Notes: generated by a model from the letters alone, not told the origin. 64,000 nucleotides of DNA from Lewinellaceae bacterium (GCA_020636315.1 JACJYA010000013.1:62001-126000), one strand, 5' to 3'; positions 9,043 to 17,796 are shown, counted from the stretch's first letter. Made by a program: numbers and translations.

Positions 9043-9477
9043 TCACGTATCCGGGAAGTGATCGAGGTCGATGTCCAGCGTCTCATCTTCTTCTTCATCT
9101 TTAAACAAGATCCTGAAGGCGAAGGCGGCTCCTCCGAAGAGCAAGGTTGCGGCAACGGCCATGACGAGTATGCCCGTAACGGAAAGGCCCCGAAACCGCA
9201 CGGAGACATTGCGGGAAGCGGTGGACGTACTGAGGCTGACAACCCCCGCCTTGCGGGGCGTCCACCGAAAGGCCGTGACGGGCCTGCCGGCGTGCAGGGT
9301 ATCCGTTCGGGCTACGCTGCTGTTGGGGCGATAGGTGATGATGAGCATACTGTCATCCTGGGCCAGTGTTATGGTTACGGGCTGTCCCTGGACAGGCTGT
9401 TCCGCTGACAGGCGGATCTGGGCAAAGGCCAGAGCGGGCAGGGCAGACAAAACAAAGAAGAAAGTTAAATGTCTCAT
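9043..9477 (-). CDS. Small exported membrane protein coupled to the sodium symporter gene
   Basis: 144 residues with a signal peptide (MRHLTFFFVLSALPALAFAQ), a short beta-rich domain of about 70 residues, one transmembrane helix (GILVMAVAATLLFGGAAFAF) and a very acidic tail (KDEEEDETLDIDLDHF). The predicted topology puts the beta domain in the periplasm and the acidic tail in the cytoplasm. Its ATG overlaps the stop of the upstream symporter gene by 4 bases (9474-9477), so the two are probably translationally coupled. The overlap suggests an accessory subunit or regulator of that transporter, comparable in principle to the small MetS partner of MetP. I recognise no sequence family. Confidence 0.7.
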   Translation of the reverse strand: MRHLTFFFVLSALPALAFAQIRLSAEQPVQGQPVTITLAQDDSMLIITYRPNSSVARTDTLHAGRPVTAFRWTPRKAGVVSLSTSTASRNVSVRFRGLSVTGILVMAVAATLLFGGAAFAFRILFKDEEEDETLDIDLDHFPDT

Positions 9478-10997
9478 ATTTCCCTGGTTTTGGAGCGGGT
9501 GATAAAGAAGGCAAAGGCGAGGGTAAAGGCCAGCCAGAAGAAGGGGATGAAAATGGTTAGCCAGCTGTAACCCGGCATTTCATAACCTGATCCGTACAAC
9601 GGCCATTCCTGCATCAGGGAGGTGACGATAACCACCAGCAGAACTGCGGGCAGGATATATCGGATCAGCACTTCGAACCAGCGGCCCAGTTTCATCCTGG
9701 CGTTTTCGTTGAGTGCGGCCCGCAGGTTTCCTGCCCCGAAAACCCACCCCATCATGAGTACTTCCAGGAACCCTACGATGAGCAGGCTGTAGTTGAACAC
9801 CCAATGGTCGGTGATATCCAGCAGGGTAAGTCCCAGGGTGCCGTCGCCGCTCAGGCCCGGGTCGATGACCTGAGGCAGGGCGAACAGGCAGGAACCCAGC
9901 ACGCAGGGGAGAGCGATGAGCGTAAGGGCTCTGCGCCGGCTGATGCGGAACTTGTCGATAAGGGCAGAGGCCGGCGCTTCGATCAGCGAGATGGAAGAGG
10001 TAATGCCGGCCAGCACCACCAGCAGGTAAAACAGGAAACCGAACAGGCGGACCACCCAGGGCAGGGCCGAAAGCTCATTAATGCCCTGCGGAATGACGAA
10101 AAAGGACAGCGAGAGGGTAGTGCCTGCGGGGTTGAGTGCAAATACGAAAAGCAGAGAAAAAATGGCCAGCCCCGCCAGGAACTCAAAGCTGCAGTTCAGG
10201 AATGAGACCAGCATGGAGTTGTTCACCTGGTCGGCATCCTTCGGGAGATAGGAAGCATAGGCCGTCATGGTGCCCAGCCCCAGAGACAGGGAAAAGAACA
10301 TCTGGCTGAAGGCCCCTTTCCATACCGTGGGCTCTTTGATCCCGTCGAGGGCCGGAGTGAACAGGTACATGATACCATCAAAACCGCCCGGGAGGGTCAG
10401 CCCCCGAATGACCAGGATAATCATGAAAAGCCACATCAGAGGAACGAATATGCGCACCGCTTTTTCGATCGTTTCAGTACCCTGCCTGAGGATAAACAGG
10501 TTGGCCAGCCAGATGATGACAATATAAACCAGCGGGTTCCAGGAGCTGATCAGGCCGAAAAAATATACCGTGGCGTTGGGTTCGGGGGTGGGTTCCGCGA
10601 ACGGAGCAAAAGGAGCGGTGGCGCCCGGCTCAAACAGGGAACCGAAAGCGCCGAGCATCATACCCAGTGCCCAGCCCAGTATGGCGATATAATACATGGT
10701 GATGAACAGGGCGCTTCCGATGCTCCACCAGCCGGCGAACTCTCCGCGCCTGCCCGCCAACCGGCCCAGCGCCATGGGGAAGGACTTTTGGGTTAGGGTG
10801 CCCAGGCCGAATTCCACCATCATGATGGGCATGCCCAGCACAAAGAGGGCTACAAAGTACGGAAGGTAGAATGCGCCCCCGCCGTATTGGTAGGCGTTGG
10901 AACTGAAAAATACAATGTTGCCCAGGCCGATCGCTGAGCCACTGGCCGCCAGGATGAACCCAAGCTTGCTCTGCCAGTTTTGTCTAGGTGCGGACAT
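9474..10997 (-). CDS. Neurotransmitter:sodium symporter (LeuT-fold, SNF family)
   Basis: 507 residues with about 11-12 hydrophobic helices. Family hallmarks are WQSKLGFILAASGSAIGLGN (TM1), YGGGAFYLPYF (TM1-2), MFFSLSLGLGTMTAYASYLP (TM6) and AGITSSISLIE (TM8, whose Thr-Ser pair forms the Na2 site in LeuT). It probably imports an amino acid with sodium. Where LeuT has GLGNFLRFP and most relatives have WRFPY, this protein reads GLGNIVFFSS, so the extracellular-gate Arg30 equivalent is missing. It overlaps the downstream membrane-protein gene by 4 bases. Upstream, a divergent intergenic region carries a 9-bp inverted repeat that could be an operator. Confidence 0.9.
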   Translation of the reverse strand: MSAPRQNWQSKLGFILAASGSAIGLGNIVFFSSNAYQYGGGAFYLPYFVALFVLGMPIMMVEFGLGTLTQKSFPMALGRLAGRRGEFAGWWSIGSALFITMYYIAILGWALGMMLGAFGSLFEPGATAPFAPFAEPTPEPNATVYFFGLISSWNPLVYIVIIWLANLFILRQGTETIEKAVRIFVPLMWLFMIILVIRGLTLPGGFDGIMYLFTPALDGIKEPTVWKGAFSQMFFSLSLGLGTMTAYASYLPKDADQVNNSMLVSFLNCSFEFLAGLAIFSLLFVFALNPAGTTLSLSFFVIPQGINELSALPWVVRLFGFLFYLLVVLAGITSSISLIEAPASALIDKFRISRRRALTLIALPCVLGSCLFALPQVIDPGLSGDGTLGLTLLDITDHWVFNYSLLIVGFLEVLMMGWVFGAGNLRAALNENARMKLGRWFEVLIRYILPAVLLVVIVTSLMQEWPLYGSGYEMPGYSWLTIFIPFFWLAFTLAFAFFITRSKTREI

Positions 10998-11112
10998 CTC
11001 GTTGTGTTCGTTTTAGTAATTCTGAACCCCAAAATATAATCATATTGAGTTAATTTCCGGCTACTTTCAGCCCGCTGGTTGGCGTTTTTGTGCAAAACAG
11101 CTATTTTATCTT

Positions 11113-11158
11113 AGTTGCGATTTACTACCCAGCCGGCCCCAAATGCTTGATCGCAACT
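11113..11158. promoter_or_regulatory. Inverted repeat in a divergent promoter region, candidate operator
   Basis: AGTTGCGAT (11113-11121) is repeated inverted as ATCGCAACT (11150-11158) with 28 bases between. It lies between the symporter gene (start 10997, minus) and the lipoprotein gene (start 11230, plus). That suits a shared regulator-binding site; no regulator gene is nearby. Confidence 0.3.
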
Positions 11159-11229
11159 TGAATTATTTAGTTTGCCTGGATGCCCCAACATACGGACAGG
11201 TACTTTCGTCTATTTCTAAAAAAACAGCT

Positions 11230-11637
11230 ATGTACAGCCTTAAATGCATTGTTATCCATACTGTCTTTTTCCTTTGGTTTGCAGGTGTTCTCTCCTCCTG
11301 TAACAAAGATGACGGCAGCCCTTCCGGTGAAGGAGTAGGCATCCGCATTGAGAACCTCAGCAATTACACCTTTGACGAAGTCCTCATAGAGGCCGGCGGA
11401 GGCGGAGAGCAGGAATATCTCGGCGTTGCCCCCGGCGCCGTTACCGATTACAAGGATTTTGACTATACCTATCGTTACGCTTTCATCCGCACCATCGTCG
11501 GCACGGATACCCTTACCCTTCAACCCGTCGATTACTTCGGAGAGCAGAAATTTACCGAAGGCAGGTTCACCTTCCGGATCGACATCGTGGGGGAGTCTTC
11601 TCCTTTGTATTTGGTATTCGAGTTTAAAGAGGATTAG
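11230..11637 (+). CDS. Small lipoprotein, function unknown
   Basis: 135 residues. A lipobox (AGVLSSC) ends the signal peptide at about Cys20, followed by the polar stretch NKDDGSPSGEG often seen after the lipidated Cys in this phylum. The mature part is predicted mostly beta (GIRIENLSNYTFDEVLIEA, then a repeated pattern of short strands). I chose the ATG at 11230 over an upstream frame opening at 11143 because only this start places the signal peptide at the N-terminus. A TACTTTCG element lies about 25 bases upstream. It probably sits on the outer membrane. I recognise no family. Confidence 0.7.
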   Translation: MYSLKCIVIHTVFFLWFAGVLSSCNKDDGSPSGEGVGIRIENLSNYTFDEVLIEAGGGGEQEYLGVAPGAVTDYKDFDYTYRYAFIRTIVGTDTLTLQPVDYFGEQKFTEGRFTFRIDIVGESSPLYLVFEFKED

Positions 11638-11873
11638 TCCGCCTTCCTGTCAGGATATTTTTGTATCTTACCACATATTCTTTTGAATAGGGGCGGAAAG
11701 TTGAATTCTTTTTCTGAAAATCCTTTGAAAAAGGTATTTATCTTTCCACCCGAAGCACATCGGAAGAACTTTCATCTGTACCATTCTGAAATACCTTGCA
11801 GATTGCATTCGCCGGCAAAGCCGGCAGAAGCACTCCTGATATTTATTCCTGAGCACCCAAAGTCAAGGTATTT

Positions 11874-12839
11874 ATGCAGCACCTATCCACCCTTTTGTTC
11901 TTCCTGCTGGCCTCTGTTTTTGTTTTTGCCGGGCCGTCCTATTTCATAGAAAAGGCGCCTGTAGTTGTCTCGCTTCAGGTCCGGGATAAACTCATTCTGG
12001 TAGAGGGCGAGGCCGATGGGCAGGCCGGTTATTTCCTTTTTGACACCGGAGCTTCCGAGCTGATCCTCAATGAAGCTTATTTTCCCCGCTATGAGCATTA
12101 CAATCCCGAGATGTACTTTGCTGACGCTACGGGGCAGAAAACCATTTACGGCTATTCCTATATTTCGTCCTTCAGTTGGGGGGGGCTTCGCCGGGAGGAA
12201 TTCTACGCTCCGCGCATAAGCCTGCTAACCCTTGAGGAGAGGTTGGGGGAGCGTTTACTGGGCATCATTGGCTACGAGGTATTGCGGCATGTCGATATGG
12301 AACTCGATTATTATCAGGGCACCATTACCCTGCTGCGGCCCGGGCCGGACATGTCTTCGCGTTCCTTTTCCGTCAACCCGGATTATTCCTTTGATTTCCG
12401 GCTGGACCGCCACCTTCCGGTACTGAATGCCAGCCTTGGAGATGCCGAAGGGTTGTCGATGGCCATAGATTCGGGGTCATCGGTCAACGTTTGTGCTCGC
12501 CGGCTCAGGCGAAAGCTCAAGAGCAAAGCCCTTCAGAAGCGCACCATAAGCGTGCAGGGAGCAGTGGGGATGATCGAGCAGTCCCCTTATTTTGTTATGG
12601 AATCGCTGCAGGTGGAAAATACTTTTTCCATAGCCTACTGCCGGGTGGCTCTGGGCAACCTTGATGCCCTTGAAGAGTATGGTTTCCGGATCGACGGCCT
12701 GCTGGGGGTCAATTTCTTCCGGCTGGGCCGGGTCTATCTCAGTTACCAGGCCCGGCGCATCCTGGTATGGCTTGAAGAGAACGATTACACGCTGCGGCAC
12801 AGTGCAATGCCTCCTTTGGCGGGACTGAGCGCGAAGTAA
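11874..12839 (+). CDS. Exported two-lobed retropepsin-like aspartic protease
   Basis: 321 residues with a signal peptide (LSTLLFFLLASVFVFAG). Two catalytic motifs are visible in one chain: FDTGAS around Asp57 and IDSGSS around Asp199. Each lies at the start of a beta lobe and is followed by a hydrophobic Gly motif (LLGIIGYEVL, then IDGLLGVNFF). Retroviral-type aspartic proteases dimerise, so one chain with two lobes can be self-sufficient. It probably acts in the periplasm or at the cell surface. The substrate is unknown. It stands alone between an unknown lipoprotein and an MscS channel. Confidence 0.8.
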   Translation: MQHLSTLLFFLLASVFVFAGPSYFIEKAPVVVSLQVRDKLILVEGEADGQAGYFLFDTGASELILNEAYFPRYEHYNPEMYFADATGQKTIYGYSYISSFSWGGLRREEFYAPRISLLTLEERLGERLLGIIGYEVLRHVDMELDYYQGTITLLRPGPDMSSRSFSVNPDYSFDFRLDRHLPVLNASLGDAEGLSMAIDSGSSVNVCARRLRRKLKSKALQKRTISVQGAVGMIEQSPYFVMESLQVENTFSIAYCRVALGNLDALEEYGFRIDGLLGVNFFRLGRVYLSYQARRILVWLEENDYTLRHSAMPPLAGLSAK

Positions 12840-13055
12840 GTAAGTGGACAATTGTAGTTTCACACAGGCTGCCTGGGAATCAGGCCTTTCCGGGCAGATT
12901 GTTATATGGCTGTATCGTTAGATTGTTATTGTCCGCCTGCGTAGCACTCAGAGCGGAGCCAAATGCGAATATCCATCCATTTTTCTTTTCCCTGATTCAG
13001 CATTCTTTAATTTCTTAAAAAGAAGATAAATTTACGGGTTTGAAAACCGAACCCT

Positions 13056-13880
13056 ATGGATATCGAGAAGGTCAATGAATACCTGAACCAGTTCTCGGAA
13101 ATGGCCATTGCCTTTCTGCCAAAACTGGCCCTGGCGCTGCTCCTGCTTTTTTTTGGATTCAAGGCCGTTGGGCGCATTGCCGGGTTGACAGGCAGGGCGA
13201 TGGAGCGGGCAGGGCTGAGAGGCACGCTGCTGCCTTTTGTCCGTTCCCTGGTCAATGTTTCGCTCAAAGTATTGCTGGTCTTCAGCATTGCGGGAGTAGT
13301 AGGGGTTGATGTCACCTCTTTTGTCGCAGTACTGGCGGCTGCCGGTTTTGCCGTTGGCCTGGCGCTGCAGGGAAGCCTTAGCAATTTTGCCGCCGGCATC
13401 ATCATTCTCCTTTTCCGTCCGTATAAAGTGGAAGACTGGATCGAGGTGGAGGGCAAATTCGGGCAGGTGGAAGAGATCCAGATCTTCAACACCATAATGG
13501 TTACTCCGGGGCGCAAAACCCTCATCATACCCAACGGCCAGATAGTGGACAACATCGTCACCAACTTTTCCAGAAAAGGTTATATCCGCATCGAACTGAA
13601 TGTAACCATGCCTTATAACGAAAGCTTTCCCAGAGTGAGAGCGGTCATCCAAAAGGAACTGTCGGCCATTGCCAAGGTGCTCAAAGATCCGGTGCCGGAA
13701 GTGGGTATCGAGGCTTATGACAGCCACAATTTGCTTCTGGCGGTGCGCCCTTACGTTATCCCCGATGATTACTGGGAGGTCACTTTCGAGGCCTATGAGC
13801 GCATCAAGGCCGCTTTTAACCGCGAAGGCATCAAGGTGGCGTACTCGGAAGGGGTGGAATTGGGGCCTATCGGCGAGTAG
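13056..13880 (+). CDS. mscS: Small-conductance mechanosensitive channel, MscS type
   Basis: 274 residues, close to the 286 of E. coli MscS. There are three N-terminal helices. The pore helix TM3 has the glycine/alanine packing pattern VAVLAAAGFAVGLALQGSLSN, followed by the conserved FRPYKVEDWIE and PNGQIVDN of the beta domain and a soluble alpha/beta C-terminal domain. It opens under membrane tension to release solutes after hypo-osmotic shock. The stop codon directly abuts the stop of the convergent CvpA-like gene (13880/13881) with no base between. Confidence 0.93.
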   Translation: MDIEKVNEYLNQFSEMAIAFLPKLALALLLLFFGFKAVGRIAGLTGRAMERAGLRGTLLPFVRSLVNVSLKVLLVFSIAGVVGVDVTSFVAVLAAAGFAVGLALQGSLSNFAAGIIILLFRPYKVEDWIEVEGKFGQVEEIQIFNTIMVTPGRKTLIIPNGQIVDNIVTNFSRKGYIRIELNVTMPYNESFPRVRAVIQKELSAIAKVLKDPVPEVGIEAYDSHNLLLAVRPYVIPDDYWEVTFEAYERIKAAFNREGIKVAYSEGVELGPIGE

Positions 13881-14486
13881 TTACCTCCGTTGCCGGTCCT
13901 GTTCGCTTTCAGGAATATCGTAGAATTCCGGTTCTGATTCACTGCGTTCGACCCCTCCCATTTTTTCGAGGTCATCCATAAATTCGACGGATTGATCCCA
14001 GAAATCCAGGAGGATGGGTTTGGCTTTCTGCCCCCAGGCCCAGACTTTCTGCGGGTATTGTTCGAGGTAGGTGTAAACCCTGGAATCTTCCTTGGTGGAT
14101 TCTCCTATCAGGTGAGACTTGTCGCCGAACCAAAGCAGCATGCTATATACCAGGGTCACCAAAGCGGAGGTAAAAAGGCCTCCGAGGATCTGGTTGATGA
14201 TGTTGATATGGGCTGTTTGGAGCGCCCCTTCCAGGAAATTGGCGACCACCCGGATGATGAGCATTGTGCCCACAAATGTAAGGAGGAAACCGGCGATGAA
14301 CATCAACGGGTTTTCCTGGAACATACTTTCCAGCATATTAGTGACCTGCGGGCCGAACCGGAAAGCCATCATCAGGCCGAATATCACGGAAATGATCGTG
14401 AAAATGGTCTTGATGATGCCCCGTGAAAAGCCCAGGTAAAAACCCCAGGCCGCAAGTATTACGAATATCAGGTCTATTGATGTCAT
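13881..14486 (-). CDS. CvpA family membrane protein
   Basis: 201 residues with four hydrophobic segments in the first 130 residues. It begins with the CvpA-type motif MTSIDLIFVILAAWGFYLGF and then SRGIIKTIF, and has the expected NFLEGALQ and NQILGGLF blocks between TM2 and TM4. The C-terminal 70 residues are soluble and charged. The family was named from colicin V production in E. coli and is linked to envelope stress tolerance; its exact role is unknown. It is convergent with mscS, with abutting stop codons. Confidence 0.8.
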   Translation of the reverse strand: MTSIDLIFVILAAWGFYLGFSRGIIKTIFTIISVIFGLMMAFRFGPQVTNMLESMFQENPLMFIAGFLLTFVGTMLIIRVVANFLEGALQTAHINIINQILGGLFTSALVTLVYSMLLWFGDKSHLIGESTKEDSRVYTYLEQYPQKVWAWGQKAKPILLDFWDQSVEFMDDLEKMGGVERSESEPEFYDIPESEQDRQRR

Positions 14487-14674
14487 AACGAGTTCAAAAG
14501 TAAGGGTTTAACGGGGATTTTGCTGAATAAATAGATCATTGGCCGCAATAATTGGATCAAAATACCCGCTTTTAACGTTTAAATAGTTCTTATTCCTAAA
14601 ACAAACGGGCCGCCCCGGAAGATTCCCCTTCGGGAAAATGTATTTAAAAGTTTAAATCTTTCCTTCCGGGAGGC

Positions 14675-14682
14675 TACCTTTG
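14675..14682 (+). promoter_or_regulatory. Bacteroidota -7 element TACCTTTG
   Basis: Matches TAnnTTTG, 18 bases before the ATG at 14701. No clear TTTG -33 element stands at the usual distance. Confidence 0.4.
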
Positions 14683-14700
14683 TATGAAAAATTTAATCAA

Positions 14701-15171
14701 ATGAAGTTTGTACTAACATTAATCCTGGGAACTACGCTCTTTGCCACCACACTCTCTGCTCAATCCGAAGAGATGCCGGAAGTGTTCAGGCTGGGCGAAA
14801 ACGAGAAGGGCTATGAAGCCCTTAATCAGACTTACAGCCAGACCCTGCTGGAAGTGAGTAATTTTGACACGCAGAAGGCTTTCAATGCCTGGATGGACAT
14901 GATGAAGGAAATGGAGGAATATGCCAAAAAGATCCGCTTCGACATCAAAGGAGTGAAATTGTGGCTGCACGTATTCTGGAACGAGGATGGTTCCATCAGC
15001 CATATCGGCTACCTGCTCCGTCCGGATTCCCGGAATATTGACCCTCTGGAACTGGCCGCTTTTTTCAAGACTTTTAAAGGTCGCTATACTTTGCCTTTGT
15101 CCAGTTCCAAAAAGTTCAGCCACTATACCGGGGCGAATTTCCCGATCTACAGCGAAAAAGTGAACAATTGA
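14701..15171 (+). CDS. Secreted protein of unknown function
   Basis: 156 residues with a signal peptide (MKFVLTLILGTTLFATTLSAQ). I chose the ATG at 14701 because an in-frame upstream ATG at 14680 lies inside the -7 promoter element. The mature part is alpha-rich, then beta (VKLWLHVFWNEDGSISHIGY), and ends with a sequence resembling the closing strand of many periplasmic Bacteroidota proteins. It may bind or stabilise another envelope component, but nothing in the sequence shows this. Two terminator-like hairpins follow. Confidence 0.65.
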   Translation: MKFVLTLILGTTLFATTLSAQSEEMPEVFRLGENEKGYEALNQTYSQTLLEVSNFDTQKAFNAWMDMMKEMEEYAKKIRFDIKGVKLWLHVFWNEDGSISHIGYLLRPDSRNIDPLELAAFFKTFKGRYTLPLSSSKKFSHYTGANFPIYSEKVNN

Positions 15172-15179
15172 TTTCACCT

Positions 15180-15205
15180 GCCCGGGCCGATTGAAGGCCC
15201 CGGGC
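15180..15205 (+). terminator. GC-rich hairpin after the 14701 gene
   Basis: GCCCGGGCC and GGCCCCGGGC pair around a 7-base loop, nine bases after the stop codon. There is no U tract; a second hairpin with a T run follows. Confidence 0.5.
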
Positions 15206-15222
15206 TTCCAAATGTACTGATG

Positions 15223-15270
15223 CGCGCCCGCCTGCTTGAGAATGAACTGTAGGCCGGCGCGTTTTTTTTT
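15223..15270 (+). terminator. Rho-independent-type terminator
   Basis: CGCGCC... and ...GGCGCG form the outer stem around an imperfect inner region, followed by nine T residues. Confidence 0.65.
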
Positions 15271-15313
15271 CTGCCGGGCAGGATTATTCTGGCCTAAACC
15301 ATATCACATTAAG

Positions 15314-15344
15314 TTTGCAAAGCTCCTCAGGCCATGTATATTTG
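15314..15344 (+). promoter_or_regulatory. Bacteroidota-type promoter of the serA-like gene
   Basis: TTTG at 15314-15317 and TATATTTG at 15337-15344 with 19 bases between match the phylum's -33/-7 consensus. The predicted transcription start leaves a leader of about 20 bases before the ATG at 15372. Confidence 0.7.
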
Positions 15345-15371
15345 CACTTTAGTTCACAAAACTCTGGTTCG

Positions 15372-16337
15372 ATGATAAAAATATTAGCCAATGATGGTAT
15401 TGATGCCGATGGCAAGATGTTATTGGAAGAGGCTGGATATCAGGTAGATACTGAAAAAATTGCGCAGGAGGCCCTCCCGGGAATATTGCCGGAGTATGAT
15501 GTCGTCATCGTTCGCAGCGCCACTAAGATCCGCAAAGAGCTCATCGATAAGTGCCCCAACCTGAAGATCATAGCCCGGGGCGGAGTAGGGCTGGACAACA
15601 TCGACGTGGAATATGCCCAAAGCAAAGGCATCGAGGTAATGAACACTCCGGCTGCCTCTTCCCAGTCGGTGGCGGAACTGGTTTTCGCCCATCTCTTCTC
15701 GCTTTGCCGGTTCCTTCAGCAATCTCACCGCGATATGCCGGTACTGGGCAATTCGGAGTTCAAAAAACTCAAAAAAGTCTATTCCGACGGCATCCAGCTT
15801 CGGGGCCGTACCCTGGGCATCATCGGCTTTGGCCGTATTGGCCAGGAAGTGGCCCGCATCGGCGTTGCGCTTGGGATGAAGGTTATGCCGGTTGACCTGG
15901 TGGTCAATGAAGCCGACATCGATATCAATGTTTTTGTGAGTGATAACGTCCGCCTCTCGGTTACGCTCGATACCTACGAGTGGGAAGAAGTTATCCGCAA
16001 CAGCGACTTTCTCACCCTGCACGTCCCATTCAGCGGAGGTTCCGCCCTTATCGGCAAAAAAGAGATCGACATGATGAAGGACGGCGCCATCATCATCAAC
16101 ACTGCCCGCGGTGGCGCAGTCGATGAAGATGCCCTTCTGGAGGCGCTTAACAGCAACAAGCTGCGAGGTGCTGCCCTGGATGTGTTTGATAACGAACCCA
16201 CACCCAAAAAGGAACTGCTGGAGCACCCCCTGGTGTCGTGCAGCCCTCATATCGGCGCCGCCACCGCCGAAGCGCAAGCCAACATCGGACTGGAGCTCGC
16301 GGACCGCATACTGGCCTTTTTCGGGGATGATAAATAG
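15372..16337 (+). CDS. serA: D-3-phosphoglycerate dehydrogenase-like 2-hydroxyacid dehydrogenase
   Basis: 321 residues, the short form without a C-terminal ACT domain. The NAD-binding motif GIIGFGRIGQEVARI is at about 150-165. The catalytic Arg is in NTARGGAVDE, the Glu in DVFDNEP and the His in CSPHIGAAT. It probably oxidises 3-phosphoglycerate as the first step of serine synthesis. The missing ACT domain implies no serine feedback site. Another D-2-hydroxyacid substrate cannot be excluded. The start at 15372 fits the promoter placed just upstream, which rules out an in-frame start at 15315. pyrD lies 145 bases downstream after a hairpin. Confidence 0.8.
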   Translation: MIKILANDGIDADGKMLLEEAGYQVDTEKIAQEALPGILPEYDVVIVRSATKIRKELIDKCPNLKIIARGGVGLDNIDVEYAQSKGIEVMNTPAASSQSVAELVFAHLFSLCRFLQQSHRDMPVLGNSEFKKLKKVYSDGIQLRGRTLGIIGFGRIGQEVARIGVALGMKVMPVDLVVNEADIDINVFVSDNVRLSVTLDTYEWEEVIRNSDFLTLHVPFSGGSALIGKKEIDMMKDGAIIINTARGGAVDEDALLEALNSNKLRGAALDVFDNEPTPKKELLEHPLVSCSPHIGAATAEAQANIGLELADRILAFFGDDK

Positions 16338-16350
16338 TGTGAAGGTGGAA

Positions 16351-16396
16351 AGGTGTAAAAGTGTAAAAGTTTACAAACATTTACACTTTTACACCT
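16351..16396. terminator. Long hairpin between serA and pyrD
   Basis: A perfect 17-bp stem (16351-16367 with 16380-16396; AGGTGTAAAAGTGTAAA) has a 12-base loop. A weaker outer stem extends it to about 16338-16410. It could end the serA transcript or be an intergenic repeat; there is no U tract. Confidence 0.5.
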
Positions 16397-16482
16397 ACGC
16401 ACCTTTACACCCAGAAAGTTCCCAATTGGGTGCCCCGGCTGTTTGCCGCCTGCTGCCAAATCCCTACTTTTAGGGCAAAAAA

Positions 16483-17529
16483 GTGTATAAGCTTTTCCTC
16501 AAGCCTTTCTTCTTTCTGTTTTCGCCCGAGCGGGCGCACCATCTGACGCTCTTTTTGCTCAAACTGGTGCTGGCCATTCCTGGGGTGAGCCATCTTTTCC
16601 GGGCTTTTTACCACTTTGAACATCCCGGCCTGCAGCGCCGGCTGTTCGGCCTTACTTTCAAAAACCCGGTGGGCCTGGCCGCCGGGTTTGATAAGGATGG
16701 CCGCCACTTTCGGGCCATGGCCAGCCTCGGGTTCGGGTTTATTGAGGTGGGGACCGTTACGCCAGAAGGTCAGCAAGGCAACCCTTTGCCCCGCCTTTTC
16801 CGCCTGCCGCAGGATGAGGCCCTCATCAACCGGATGGGGTTTAATAATGAAGGGGTGGATGCTTTGGCGGAGCGCCTTCGAACAGGCAAACCCCGGGGTT
16901 TAATTATTGGCGGCAACATAGGTAAGAACAAAGTAACGCCCAACGAAGAAGCAGAGCAGGACTATGCCCGCTGCTTTGAAGCCCTTTACCCTTATGTCGA
17001 TTACTTCGCCGTCAACGTCAGTTCCCCCAATACGCCCGGCCTGCGCAGCCTTCAGGATAAGGAACCTCTATCCAAGCTCCTGAACCTGTTGCAAACCCTC
17101 AACCATCAAAAACCCCTGCCCCGGCCTATCCTGCTCAAGATCGCTCCTGACCTCACCAACGGCCAACTCGACGACATCATCGGTATCGTGGAAAATACAG
17201 GCATCGCCGGGGTCATTGCCACCAATACCACAATAAGCCGTGAAGGCCTGCTGACTCCTGCCGACAGAATAGAGCATATCGGGGCCGGTGGCCTGAGCGG
17301 AAAGCCGGCCAGACAGCGTTCCACAGAAGTAATCCGTTATCTTAAGGAGAAATCCAACAACAAGCTTACTATTATCGGGGTAGGTGGTATCGCCAGCCCG
17401 GAGGACGCCCGGGAGAAGCTCCGTGCCGGGGCTTCTCTGGTGCAGGTTTACACCGGCCTGGTCTATGAAGGGCCGGCCCTGGTAAAACGCATAAATAAGA
17501 GCTTGTCCAAAGATACTACTGTTCAGTAG
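16483..17529 (+). CDS. pyrD: Dihydroorotate dehydrogenase (quinone), class 2
   Basis: 348 residues starting at GTG. The N-terminal helices (LFLKPFFFLFSPERAHH) are the membrane- and quinone-contacting extension that marks class 2. The FMN barrel carries GLAAGFDKDG, NRMGFNNEG, the catalytic Ser in VNVSSPNTPGLR, ATNTTISR and GVGGIASPEDA. It oxidises dihydroorotate to orotate in UMP synthesis, delivering electrons to the quinone pool at the inner membrane. No other pyr gene is adjacent. Confidence 0.95.
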   Translation: MYKLFLKPFFFLFSPERAHHLTLFLLKLVLAIPGVSHLFRAFYHFEHPGLQRRLFGLTFKNPVGLAAGFDKDGRHFRAMASLGFGFIEVGTVTPEGQQGNPLPRLFRLPQDEALINRMGFNNEGVDALAERLRTGKPRGLIIGGNIGKNKVTPNEEAEQDYARCFEALYPYVDYFAVNVSSPNTPGLRSLQDKEPLSKLLNLLQTLNHQKPLPRPILLKIAPDLTNGQLDDIIGIVENTGIAGVIATNTTISREGLLTPADRIEHIGAGGLSGKPARQRSTEVIRYLKEKSNNKLTIIGVGGIASPEDAREKLRAGASLVQVYTGLVYEGPALVKRINKSLSKDTTVQ

Positions 17530-17796
17530 AGGTAAAGAACCAAGCTGTGCCCACCGGGAAAACGAGGATCTTCTTCCACTCGGCAGGGTTCTCTGGCTTC
17601 CCAAAACCTCCGCCCGCCCGCGCGCTCTGCCGAAAAACCATCACATCCATTCGCAACATAATCATCAGCGAGGAATGGCGCCTTTTATCCTCACATTAAA
17701 AAAAAATGCTATGGCATCCTTTTTGTTTCGGAAAGAGATGTAAGGCAAAACGGCGTCGATAGATCAGCGCTCCGAATGAATTAAAAGCCTTGCCTT

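Noticed and set aside
15420..16277. Long minus-strand frames opposite serA, dnaX (29537-30784), the helicase (39239-40552, 40778-42343), the oligopeptidase (44028-45290), E1 (46383-47495) and GH38 (62132-63259, plus strand)
   Set aside because: All are antisense shadows of confidently identified genes and contain no recognisable protein motif.
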